DNA of 24,782 nucleotides from Chara braunii (lineage: Eukaryota > Streptophyta > Charophyceae > Charales > Characeae): positions 1,549,100-1,573,881 of the forward strand of contig BFEA01000282.1 in assembly GCA_003427395.1 (NCBI GenBank). The letters run 5' to 3'. The notes beneath the pieces are model-generated. The model ran no database searches, was not told where the DNA came from, and saw nothing but the letters and a program-made list of their open reading frames with translations. Of this stretch, positions 9,353 through 17,739 are shown piece by piece. Each line of letters begins with the position of its first letter. Within the stretch, counting starts at the first letter, position 1. The translations under genes and the position numbers were made by a program.

Positions 9353-10054
9353 ACTCCTCTATCTCCGACGACATTTTCACCGGCTCGCCTGCAGCAGAGA
9401 CATAAACTAGGTACATACCCTCCGCCTGATTTTGCTTATAATAATTATAGAACGCGGCCGCACACATGCATCCATAGGACTCGATCAGACTACTAGCTTT
9501 GAACTTACGTAATCTGGCGGTCCCTCCACCTGGCAAAGTGTGTTTGACCGCTTTTCGGTCCCAGTCAAACTGGGGCTGTGCCACAGAGAGGTGGTACATA
9601 CCTAACAGGATATCCATGGGGAGATCATCACTCACTTGGAATGAAACATGATGTCTCAGTTCCCCTCCCGCATACGGGAAACAACACTCAACACTTTGGA
9701 GGTAGTCATTAACTACCATGCGTTGTTTGTTGGCACAGGTCGACTTAGGCGTTGCACTTGCCCCTGTAAGTGCAGCCTCTCAACGCACGCGCGACTGATG
9801 AAGTTCCTAGTCGAGCAAGTGTCATAATAGGCCCCGGCCTTGCGGCCGCCAATGACCACCTCGCTGACAGGGGCTTTGACCAATGGCGTCCAAGAACCTA
9901 GTGGGTCTGATCTAGACCACTCCTCCTCTAGCTCCTCTAAGGACTCAAACACATTCATCGAACAGAGGCTCGATGGGTCTGAATGGGTTTGTGGGAGGAA
10001 CGGGGGATAAGTAGCTTGGGCCATCTCTCGAGATGGTGAGGGTGTATCCACCAC
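9351..10054 (-). pseudogene. Retropepsin-like protease region (broken)
   Basis: A first frame (9713-10054) contains VIGGRKAGAYYDTCSTRNFIS, which aligns by position with the retropepsin active site. A second frame (9351-9719) contains the C-terminal signature VSDDLPMDILLGMYHLSVAQ followed by PQFDWDRKAV, typical of the domain end in gypsy elements (ILGMDWL...IDW). The catalytic triad normally reads D-T/S-G; here it reads D-T-C. The two frames are separated by a frameshift near 9715. The Cys may be a lesion or a lineage trait, which this copy alone cannot decide. Confidence 0.75.
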
Positions 10055-10083
10055 CTCGACCCTAGCAGGAACAACTACTATTC

Positions 10084-11855
10084 CTACTGGCCCGACGTGT
10101 TTCCCGGAGCAGTGTCAGAAGTGTTGGCCACATTGCTTCCTACGAGAGCGGAGCTTACAACCTGTCTCTTATACACATCTAGATGTGTATAAGAGACAGC
10201 CTCTCCTTTCTGTGTTACGGGAGCGGCTACTTCACTCCCTGAAGCCTCTACGCTGCCAGCCTCTGAACCTACTTCCGCCTGGAACTCGTCATCCAACTCG
10301 ATGGTGGAACCATCGTTGTCGACGAACATAATGCGCCCCTTCGCCTTCCAGTTGGGAGGCAATGACTTTTTCCTACCATCTGTTGTGGGATTATGTCCAT
10401 GCCCTATCTTCGCTTCAAGGTCTAGGGCCTTCTTGCTAAACAAAGGGAAGTTGTGCATGTTGATGTTGGCCTCACCTGCCAACTGATTCCTGAGAGGCAT
10501 GGGAAAGCATCTCAAGTAGGAGGTGAGTAAGACCTGGGGGTCATATCGCACCCCAGGGACACAAATCAGACGCTCTACATCGTCAGTGGCCTCCCTTACT
10601 GACTTAAACTGCCTCGTGTGCAGCGTCAGGATCGCATCAGTGGCCTTTTGAGCCTCCTAAGAAAGTCCTCCAGTTTCTGGTTGGCTTCCCAAGCGCGGAA
10701 ATCATGACCGCACCCCTGCAACTGCACTAAACCACTCAACCATGTTGTTGCACTACCCTCTAGGAAGGATGCAGCCACAAGCACTTCCTCGTGTGGCAAG
10801 GTAAGTTTGCACTTGACATACACTGGCACTGCCCTCAACCAAGTGTCGAGGTCTTCGCCTGTCTTATCCCCTGTGAAGGGCTTAGGAGCGGCGATAGCCG
10901 TCTTTGGTACCCACTGACTTTGTCCCGGTACCTGCACCAATTCGGGTTGTGGACCCTGTGGCGTAGGCTGCTGCACTAGCTGCTGCTGGGGTTGTGTACC
11001 CTGCGGCTATGCAGGCTGTGAGACAGCAGGCTGCCCGCTTACGGCAACCTATGACGGAGTTTGGGTGAACACTGTCTGTACAAGAACCTGCAAACTAGGA
11101 CCTGCTGAGAGCCCGCTTGTCAAAGGCATACCCAGGGAAACGGGTTGGACCGATGCTAAAGCTGTATATGGGGATACCCCAGTCACCTGTGGAACAAAAG
11201 GAGGAGGTTGTACAACGGGCCAGGCACCTGACCCGGACGGTGATGGCACAGCCTGCGCGCGCCCGACCAATATGGCCAGACTCTGCTGAATGTCTTGAAG
11301 GAGAGCCGTCAGGTGGTCCTGCATTTCAACTACCTCTAGCAGTACGGACCTTATGGTCCTCACATCATCACTCATGTGCGTCAGGTCCATCTCCTCTAAC
11401 TCACTAATGTCCGCTTGCCTCCACTGCATCCTGGCTCTTCTTCTAATCATTTTCTCTTTCTCTGCCTTAATCTCCCCTAACGCCTGTTGTAGTTGTGCCT
11501 CGCGAATCGCTGCTCGCTGTATGGCGACCTCCTCGGGGGTCAACACTATTGGCTGGCTTGCCATAACGCCAGTAGACTGACTCACGGTCTGTGCGACCGT
11601 TGACCCTACAGATCCTGAACTACCAGCCTGAGAAGTCTGCTGCGCAGCAGTGGCCATGACTGTTGAAGTAGCGGCCTCGCTTGCGAATGCCCTGCTTGCC
11701 TCTGTGGCCCTAGCTCTTCTCTGTTGTTGCTGCCTCTCTCTCTGCTGGCGGAACAAGTATCTGTCGCCCTTTGGTCCTAATGCCAAATGGGCAACTGGGC
11801 GTCTGGCCGATGGCAAGATCCGGTTGTCCTCTCTAGTGTCCTCCCTGTCGCTCAT
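10084..11855 (-). pseudogene. gag polyprotein (broken; contains adapter artefact)
   Basis: The frame starts with an ATG at 11855 (MSDREDTREDNRI). It has a Gln/Arg-rich and Ala/Ser/Thr-rich N-terminal part and an EIKAEKEKMIRRRARMQW charged helix. Two in-frame TAG stops (11049-11051 and about 11006) precede the capsid-like domain KPFTGDKTGEDLDTWLRAV ... FLEGSATTWL. A frameshift near 10660 leads to EAQKATDAILTLHTRQFKSV and then RYDPQVLLTSYLRCFP (10551 on). The C-terminal part is interrupted at 10162-10199 by an adapter palindrome, which gives the spurious peptide YTHLDVYKRQ. No zinc knuckle (CCHC) is visible in what remains. Confidence 0.85.
10162..10199. other. Nextera mate-pair junction adapter (assembly artefact)
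   Basis: CTGTCTCTTATACACATCT (10162-10180) is followed immediately by its exact reverse complement (10181-10199). This is two Tn5 mosaic ends back to back, identical to the circularisation junction left in Nextera mate-pair libraries. No 9-bp Tn5 target duplication flanks it, so a real Tn5 insertion is not supported. The sequence on its two sides may not be contiguous in the genome. Confidence 0.98.
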
Positions 11856-13119
11856 AAGCTACATCACTGTACACAATCTGCACTAGTGCACTCTAGATGC
11901 CTACCGCAATGTAGTGCACAGACCAACTAAAAATACATAAATAATTACTTGGTGGCTATGTCAGAGATTATTCGTTCGGGTTCAACAGGTAAGTTCAGAT
12001 TCCTACAAATAAAACTATTTTTAGTTTGACTAGTTTTCGAACAGAATGCATAATGAACAAGAAACATTTCTAATATGTTGTCTGTCGGATGTTAATGGTT
12101 GTACATCTAACTAATCAAAACATAAAAATAGAATCATTTGTGTGGATTGGGACAGCATGGAATTTTTCCCGAACTTATCGCCTGAAATCTACCCCTCCCT
12201 TAGTTCCTCTTGAATGTCGGTTGACGTCAACGTCCGTGAGCCATCCAGAGAGCAGTGCGTGTCTAAAGGTGTGCAATCGGCCGACTCCTGTGCCCCGAGT
12301 CCTGCTGAGCTGGCCAGCTCCAGCACATTGTTTATCCTCGCGTGCAGCTAGCCTTACACCGATTGGCTGATCAAGAGGCTATTTAAAGACCGCCCCCAAG
12401 TATCCTTAGGAATTATTTAACGTCGCAAACAGGACGACGATCACAACCAATGGTTTCAAATGCCGGTGTTTATTTATAGACGCCCGGTTCTCGTCTCGCA
12501 CATAGGGTTGGCCTGCCCCTAAGAACCCATCTAACAGCGCAACGAGCCGAACAAAGGACAAGCAGCAAAGCATGCGTGCTCTACTCCCGGTGGGTTGGCA
12601 TGGTGACGATGACCTTGTGCTTCGTCTAGGGCCCTTCAGAAAGCTCCGCCCATCTTCCCCCAGATGCTCCACGTGAACATTGCCGACTCTCAAGGTCGAG
12701 CGCACTCGACTCCTCACGATGAGAGGACTCTCAAGACGGAACACAGATCCTCAAGGTAAGAAGTGTGGAAGAGGGTAGATAAGGTTAAGAGCAACGTACC
12801 TTAAATAGTTGGCCCCAACCACAGAGATAATCTCACCAGATGACCTGACGTCGATTGTGATGACCAGTCATTGCTTCGGCACAACCAGCATTACACGTCG
12901 TTCCACCTCAGCACCAATCGCACATCAGATAGTTCTCATCACATTGTCCAGAACCCACATTACACCACATAGCCTTCCTGGCGATACCCCTCACCTCCTG
13001 GGTCGCCACTTATCTTTGCCCTCCTCACTACACACGTCCCACGGCACAGTCGCTCAGCGCACACACCGCGTGCATGTACCGCATTAGGCAGAAGATAAGC
13101 GCCAAATTAGCGCACCGAA
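11856..13119 (-). other. Untranslated leader of the gypsy element
   Basis: About 1.26 kb between the primer-binding site and the gag ATG. I see no recognisable domain; the longest minus-strand frame (12406-12744) has no familiar motif. It contains small palindromes such as TGCACTAGTGCA near 11889 and GTTGACGTCAAC near 12219. Long leaders are common in plant gypsy elements and may carry packaging signals, which I cannot identify here. Confidence 0.7.
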
Positions 13120-13136
13120 CCACAGCTCCGATACCA
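13120..13136 (-). other. Primer-binding site, initiator-Met-tRNA type
   Basis: On the minus strand, three bases (ATT) after the 5' LTR comes TGGTATCGGAGCTGTGG. It closely resembles the TGGTATCAGAGC primer site complementary to the 3' end of plant initiator methionine tRNA. One change (A to G) is seen within the first 12 bases. Confidence 0.85.
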
Positions 13137-13139
13137 AAT

Positions 13140-14077
13140 TGCAAGGAAGATTAGCGATAGTGAATTTCAGAAATCAAACAGCATCATACACATGAGACCA
13201 GATAGTTGTGACCTCGAACCAAAAGCAAAATTGCATCACGAGTTTCACGAAATAAGAACACAACAGAAGCTCATAATTGACAATGCTGGAATAGTCTCAT
13301 CATCATCAACAATGAACCAATGTCGGTATCCTATCTGGCGCTTGGCGCCCAGACTAAGAATGACAGATCCTATCTAGCCTACTCTACAATGTCGCTGATG
13401 ACGTCAACAACTTCACTGAAGTACGAGCAGATTTCGGACAATGTCGTCGCCTCAAGCACCAAGTATGTCTCTCGTACCACTCACAACCTCGTTCCCCAAC
13501 TCACAGATGCCACATGCACCCAAGGACCACCATGCGCCCCATCCAGCATACAGCAGCGCAACTCGGCTATGGCTGCCTGCTCCTTCCTGCTTGCCCGTGA
13601 GCGCGTGAGCCTGGCAAGCGATAGCGCAGTAGCGCGTGCTCACAAAGCAGCCAATGCCCGAATGAATCCAACGTGGGCTGGCCCTTTCGTATATGGAAAA
13701 TGGCCAGCTTGCGTGCATGCAGCCTAGCTGTGCTGGGCTTCTCCCCAGAAGCTTCCGGTAGGCCCAAGGAGGCTGAGCCTCATACCAAACGAATTGGCCC
13801 AGGGCCACCGACAGTTACCTGTGCCCCACTGCTCACAGCCTGAGTTGGGCCTATGCTGCGAATCTCACCCAGGGCCTGACTTAGATGCATTCGATAAAAG
13901 GAATCAGGGCCTGGGCACTCCTAACCAACTGGCGCTGCACAACTGCCTGAATTTTCCCCAGTTGCAAAGTAGTCCAAATAAGTCTCTTAAGGTCCGTCGG
14001 GCCTGCCTTCACTTAGGGCGGCCGACGTTGTTGCAAATAGGGGCCCAGTAGGGCTTATCGAGGCCTTGTGCCTCGCA
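13140..14077 (-). repeat. 5' LTR of the gypsy element
   Basis: 938 bp, bounded by TGCAAGG and CCTCGCA (one mismatch in the terminal inverted repeat). It is collinear with 5445-6453 but lacks the 69-bp duplication. Differences from the other LTR are mostly C/T and G/A transitions. Promoter elements for the minus-strand transcript should lie here; I could not assign a TATA box with confidence. Confidence 0.93.
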
Positions 14078-14596
14078 TATGTTATGAAGAAAAATTAATT
14101 AAACAAGATTTGCCTGCGCATTACATCCAAATTCCTCACCAAATTTGAAATAAAAATAAAATACGAAAAACAAATACTAATAATAAAAATAACAAACAAT
14201 AAAAAAAGAATTGAATTTAGTGAGTGCGCGAGCACGTTTTCGACACTGCCATCTTTGGCGATTTTTTATTTTCTTTTTGCATAGCTAAATGCCATGAAAT
14301 TTTACAGATGTGTACTTCACATAATGCAAAACCCACTAAAAAAGTTTCAAAAAACAATAAAATTGTTTAGACCAAGAACTAAAGTGAAAACAAAACGTAG
14401 AAAGTGAAAAAAACGTTGGCTTTGGCGATATTTAATTCTTATTTGGATGAGCCAAATGACATGAAAATTTATAGGCATGTACCTCACGTAAACTCGCAAA
14501 AAAAAACTCGGGAAAAAACAATATTTTAAGGCTTCGAAATAAGTTTCGGCAGGGGCTGAACGTCGTCGGGTTCAGACCCCGTACGGGACCCCGAAC

Positions 14597-14642
14597 GCCC
14601 GTACGTACGGAGGTCTGCCCGGGGGCCTCCGTACGTACGGGC
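14597..14642. repeat. 17-bp-stem perfect hairpin
   Basis: Arms 14597-14613 and 14626-14642 are exact reverse complements (GCCCGTACGTACGGAGG and its complement) around a 12-nt loop. A second inverted repeat lies just upstream (GGGGCTGAAC near 14556 with GTTCAG-A-CCCC). Confidence 0.95.
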
Positions 14643-14829
14643 TAGTGACCCTGATCACAACAAAAAGTGAAAAGTGAAAAAAAAAAAAAACCTGAGTAGC
14701 CGAGCACATTTTAACACCGCGATCTTTGGCTATTTTTTTTTTTTTTTTTTGGCTCAACAAAATGCCTTTAAAATTTATGTGCGTGTAGTGCATGTCCTAA
14801 AGAATTTAGTTCCCAAAATCATTTTTGGC

Positions 14830-14923
14830 GGGGGCCGAACCCCTTCAGGTTCGGCCCCCGAATGGAACCCCGAACACCCGAATGTTCGGGGGTCAGCCGG
14901 GGTCCCCCGAACGTTCGGCCTGG
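14830..14923. repeat. Paired GC hairpins, homologous to 14550-14642 with different stems
   Basis: Hairpin 1: GGGGGCCGAACC (14830-14841) / GGTTCGGCCCCC (14848-14859), a perfect 12-bp stem with loop CCTTCA. Hairpin 2: CCGAATGTTCGGGGG / CCCCCGAACGTTCGG (about 14878-14918), 15 bp with one T-G wobble. Linkers such as CCCCGAAC-CCCG are shared with the block at 14580-14642, but the arm sequences differ. Confidence 0.92.
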
Positions 14924-15015
14924 TAACTATGTTCCAAGCTAAATATGAAAATTGAAATATAACTTTTGACTTTACATAGTTAAATTTTGTCTAACTCTCT
15001 GAATTAGTAAAAATT

Positions 15016-15190
15016 TCTGCAACACTTTCGTTAGAAAGGGTAAACTTCCAAGATTTATACCAAGCCAGATATAGGATTAAGACAAACGTTAAAATTTCCA
15101 AATACAAAATTTGATCAACTCCTTGGATTTGTAGAACGATCGGCAACATTTCCCTTAGCGAAAGTGCCTTTCGAAAATCCATTCAAAGCC
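15016..15190. repeat. CGGCAACA hairpin modules, right pair
   Basis: Two ~50-bp modules at 15016-15066 and 15140-15190 match the modules at 4885-4992 in layout. The centres are CTTTC-GTTA-GAAAG (15025-15038) and TTTC-CCTTAGC-GAAA (15149-15163). They sit on the opposite side of the gypsy insertion, which suggests that the modules and the GC-hairpin repeat form one larger unit. Confidence 0.65.
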
Positions 15191-15228
15191 AAATATGAAG
15201 TGAGAACAATCTTAACTCAGGAGGACGA

Positions 15229-15277
15229 GAATTGAACCAACATCTATGGCTCCAACACATGGTGACCATCTAAAGCA
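15229..15277 (-). other. tRNA-like internal promoter boxes (possible SINE head)
   Basis: On the minus strand TGCTTTAGATGG (15277-15266) resembles a Pol III A box. GGTTCAATTC (15238-15229) resembles a B box, with 39 nt from start to start, close to tRNA spacing. The expected acceptor and T stems do not pair, so this is not an intact tRNA. A decayed tRNA-derived SINE head is one reading; chance is another. Confidence 0.25.
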
Positions 15278-15421
15278 ACTACCTACTGAAGGACAAACAT
15301 AGACTAGACTCGCAACCAAATCACGCAACCAAGGTAAGTCTCTCACGAAATCCCTAATTGGTTTCACATAATGAATAGTTAATTGTGGTTAACCCTTTAT
15401 CCCAACTTTCATAGGGTATTG

Positions 15422-16267
15422 AGTTAGGCTATTCATCTTAGAAACAAAGCCCAACCCTCTGCCTTGGTTATACACGAATATGTTTCACAACTACTTTTTT
15501 CTTCATTAGGTGTATGGCTAAACCATTCAACTTAGCGTGCGTTGAGCTGTTTACTACACAAGTTATAATATTTCTCTGAACTTGGTTTTCCATGTGTGCG
15601 TAGGACTTGAGCCATTCATCTTAGAAACAAAGTTTGACTATATTATTTCTCTGCCCAAGTTACCTTTAGGTATAGACCTTAATTCCATACTTTCTTTTTG
15701 TGATAAGGTTATAGTCAAACCATTCATCTTAGAAACAAAGTTTGATTAGCCTTGTTCTTATAAGCGTACATATATAGATTTGAAATATAGAAAATCCTAT
15801 TCTTAGTTCTCATTAAATGAGTGCTTTCACACTAAACTATTCATCTTAGAAACAAAGTTTAGCGTTCCTCCTGCAACTACCTGAGAATAAACGCACAAAA
15901 AGTTGAGTCATTCATCTTAGAAACAAAGCTCAACCACTTTCTTCATAAACACACAGAAAGCGGAGTACTCCGGGCCATTCATCTTAGAAACAATTCCCAA
16001 AGTCTGTTCAGAATACACCCAAACTGGACGAGCGGTCATACCATTCATCTTAGAAACAAAGTCTGATCTCTGATAATCATTCAAGCAAAACCTCAAAGAA
16101 ACAACAACCGGAAGATTCATCTTAGAAACAAGGTCTGGTTGTGGAGAAAACAAGTCCAAAGGAGCATAGCAACCAAGGTCATTCGTCTTAGAAACAAAGT
16201 TTGATCCTTCATAAAACAAAAATAAACATAGCGGTCAAACCATTTATCTTAGAAACAATGTTTGACG
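15422..16267. repeat. Array of 11 stem-loops with constant loop and variable complementary stems
   Basis: The core CATTCATCTTAGAAACAAA recurs with core ATTC at 15431, 15525 (degenerate), 15614, 15722, 15839, 15910, 15977, 16043, 16115, 16181 and 16242, i.e. every 61-117 bp. On both sides lie 8-nt arms that differ between units but pair within a unit. Examples are AGTCAAAC/GTTTGATT (15713, 15740), CACTAAAC/GTTTAGCG (15830, 15857), AGTTGAGT/GCTCAACC (15901, 15928), GGTCATAC/GTCTGATC (16034, 16061), AACCGGAA/GTCTGGTT (16106, 16133) and GGTCAAAC/GTTTGACG (16233, 16260). Most units form 6-8 of 8 pairs, counting G-T wobbles; the unit at 16181 pairs poorly. Spacer sequences are unrelated. There is no protein frame through the array and I know no family with this design. 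Confidence 0.92.
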
Positions 16268-16785
16268 GTTTGAAGACCCAGTCAAGCGCAGGCAAAACCA
16301 CCTTCCTCCCACCTTCCCCCAAATTCATCCCTTAGTCCGATTTTAGTCAAAACAAAGTAAAACTTATATTCATGCATGCATTCTATTTACTTAGTCTGAT
16401 TAAGTTTTGAAAGGAAACAAAACCCATAGGGGCCTATGCATACGTACCATTACGCTCTATAGCTGCGCAAAGCGCTAGCTTGAGCCTACCTTCGCGCGCC
16501 TCCGTTACTCTTTAGGCAATTGTGCTAATGTAATCCCGCTTGGAAATGAAAATTGATAAGTCAAGTACCTACACTTTAATAAATCAAGCGTGAGCCAGGA
16601 GGCACGAAGTGTTGATTAGATCCCAAGCGAAACGCTTGAGCTTCCAGTTGCCTGGAAGTTCATACTGTATCATCATCCCATCTTATATATATGGGATGTC
16701 TGGTGTGCAGTCATTGAGGCTTTACGGTCTTAGACTTCCTTCCCTGCTGATTGTCCGCACCGACGCATTCATTATTGGATAGTCG
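16268..16785. other. Noncoding flank with small hairpins, possibly organelle-derived
   Basis: No gene is visible. A possible decayed 12th core begins at 16323 (ATTCATC-CC-TTAG). Hairpins cluster at about 16620-16695: CAAGCG-AAA-CGCTTG, CTTCCAG-TTGC-CTGGAAG and CATCCCAT...ATGGGATG. Such hairpin clusters are common in mitochondrial spacers and this one lies just upstream of the nad1 fragment, so part of it may be the same mitochondrial insertion. That is inference. Confidence 0.35.
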
Positions 16786-16914
16786 GTTATAACAATAGGT
16801 TAGTCTAGTAATTCCAAATATGCTTTTCTAGGAGCACTACGATCTGCTGCTCAAATGGTTTCTTATGAAGTTTCTATTGGTCTTATTATAGTTAGTGTAT
16901 TAATTTGCGTAGTA
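16786..16914 (+). pseudogene. nad1: nad1 fragment, nuclear mitochondrial insertion (NUMT)
   Basis: The translation from 16810 reads [19 protein letters not shown] and continues [16 protein letters not shown], the highly conserved middle segment of NADH dehydrogenase subunit 1 (roughly residues 125-163 of the plant protein). Immediately upstream the conserved Trp codon is a TAG stop (16801-16803) and another stop lies at 16780-16782. Similarity ends after VLICV and the frame closes at 16939. The piece is therefore a broken fragment. It runs straight through the positions where angiosperm nad1 has introns (after nucleotides 394 and 477), so the source was an intron-less nad1, as in non-seed lineages, or a processed transcript. 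Confidence 0.88.
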
Positions 16915-17045
16915 CTTAATATTTCACGGAAATCGTCTTAGCACAAAAACAGATATGGTCACTCGGACTAGAGAGATGTAGAGATAGGGGTTTAGTAGGC
17001 ACACTTAAGGATAGAGCTAGCAAGCAATTGACTATACCATGACAA

Positions 17046-17183
17046 CAATGCGCTCGGATCAGTCGATGCGACATCATGTCCAAGCTCATTCAGATCATCG
17101 CAAGCAAACAATAGCAAAGCGCCTGAATAAGTCGATGCGACATCATGTCCAAGCTCATTCACATCATCGCAAGCAAACATAGT
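17046..17183. repeat. 69-bp tandem duplication
   Basis: Units 17046-17114 and 17115-17183 both run from CAA(T/A)GCGC through AGTCGATGCGACATCATGTC to CATCGCAAGCAAACA. They differ by a few substitutions near the start of the unit. Each contains a small GTCG-ATG-CGAC hairpin. Confidence 0.9.
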
Positions 17184-17739
17184 AAACCAAATTTAGGCAG
17201 GCAAAATTCAACAAACATAGTAGATTAACTAGATAAAATATGCAGAGGATAAAACCAGTCAAACTGAATGGAAGGTAGTAAACGAAGGGGTATACAAGAT
17301 CCTAAAGGAGATCGCGTCAGCCTACCTTACAACTCCTCGCCTTCAAAACCTCGCCTAGGTTCCGGCAGAGCTCCCGCAATCGATGGGGCGAACCTCCCAT
17401 AGAGGCCTTGACGCGATTACGGGTTTCCAATTCCGCCTGCGGCCTTCCTCTCGTAACCAAGTAGACTAGATTGAGCGTAAGAAGGAGATACAAGGAGAGG
17501 TGCGCACAGACTTGTATGAGAGGGCCTTGGTACCTTGATACGCCTAAGGCCCCCACAATGGTGGCCAAGACGTTGAGCTATGAGAAGTAGTAATTGCTTC
17601 TGGAGACTGTACAACCGTAGTGGCCCTTCAATTATGTAGTGACCACCGCCCAACGCACTGCTTGTCGATCACCCTGCCAAAACTGTTGTTACGCAACTTT
17701 AAGGGTTGCGTTCGAATAGAGCACACCCCCTGTTCTCAA
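17184..17739. other. No confident gene
   Basis: A minus-strand frame at 17317-17568 has a hydrophobic stretch followed by basic residues and ends next to AAG-GTAGGC, which resembles a splice donor. It has no ATG and a stop shortly upstream, and I recognise no family. An inverted repeat ACGCAAC/GTTGCGT lies at about 17692-17712. Confidence 0.4.

Larger units (their letters stand above)
5445..14077 (-). mobile_element. Full-length decayed Ty3/gypsy (chromovirus-like) LTR retrotransposon
   Basis: The element is 8.6 kb, bounded by direct LTRs that begin TGCAAGG and end CCTTGCA, and flanked by TATG. Read on the minus strand, the order is 5' LTR (13140-14077), PBS (about 13120-13136), long leader, gag, protease, RT, RNase H, integrase with a C-terminal chromodomain-like segment, polypurine tract (6454-6464) and 3' LTR (5445-6453). 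RT before integrase places it in Ty3/gypsy. Every coding segment has in-frame stops or frameshifts and a catalytic RT residue is lost, so it cannot be autonomous. LTR divergence (7 differences in the first ~110 bp, 6 of them transitions, several at CpG) means it is not a recent insertion and that its cytosines were probably methylated. Confidence 0.95.
14078..14940. repeat. Dispersed AT-rich/GC-hairpin repeat, right side of insertion (copies B)
   Basis: It resumes the repeat interrupted by the LTR element: TATGTTATG, then AAACAAGATTTGCCT, then TGCC-ATCT-TTGGCG (14247-14260). Degenerate repeats of the last module occur near 14416 and 14717. Two GC-rich hairpin blocks follow, at about 14550-14642 and 14829-14923. 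The second is separated from the first by an 18-bp T run (14733-14750). No protein is encoded. Confidence 0.75.

Noticed and set aside
10162-10199. Genuine Tn5-family insertion or footprint
   Set aside because: No 9-bp target duplication and no transposase. The head-to-head mosaic ends exactly match the Nextera mate-pair junction.
15216-15290. Intact tRNA gene on the minus strand
   Set aside because: A- and B-box-like sequences are present, but acceptor and T stems do not pair and the anticodon stem has mismatches.
15431-16260. CRISPR-like array (repeat of ~19 nt with spacers)
   Set aside because: Spacing is irregular (61-117 bp), the repeat is the loop of variable palindromes rather than the palindrome itself, no cas-like gene is present and the context is eukaryotic.
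17317-17568. Minus-strand exon with signal anchor and splice donor
   Set aside because: No ATG, an in-frame stop shortly upstream, and no recognisable homology.
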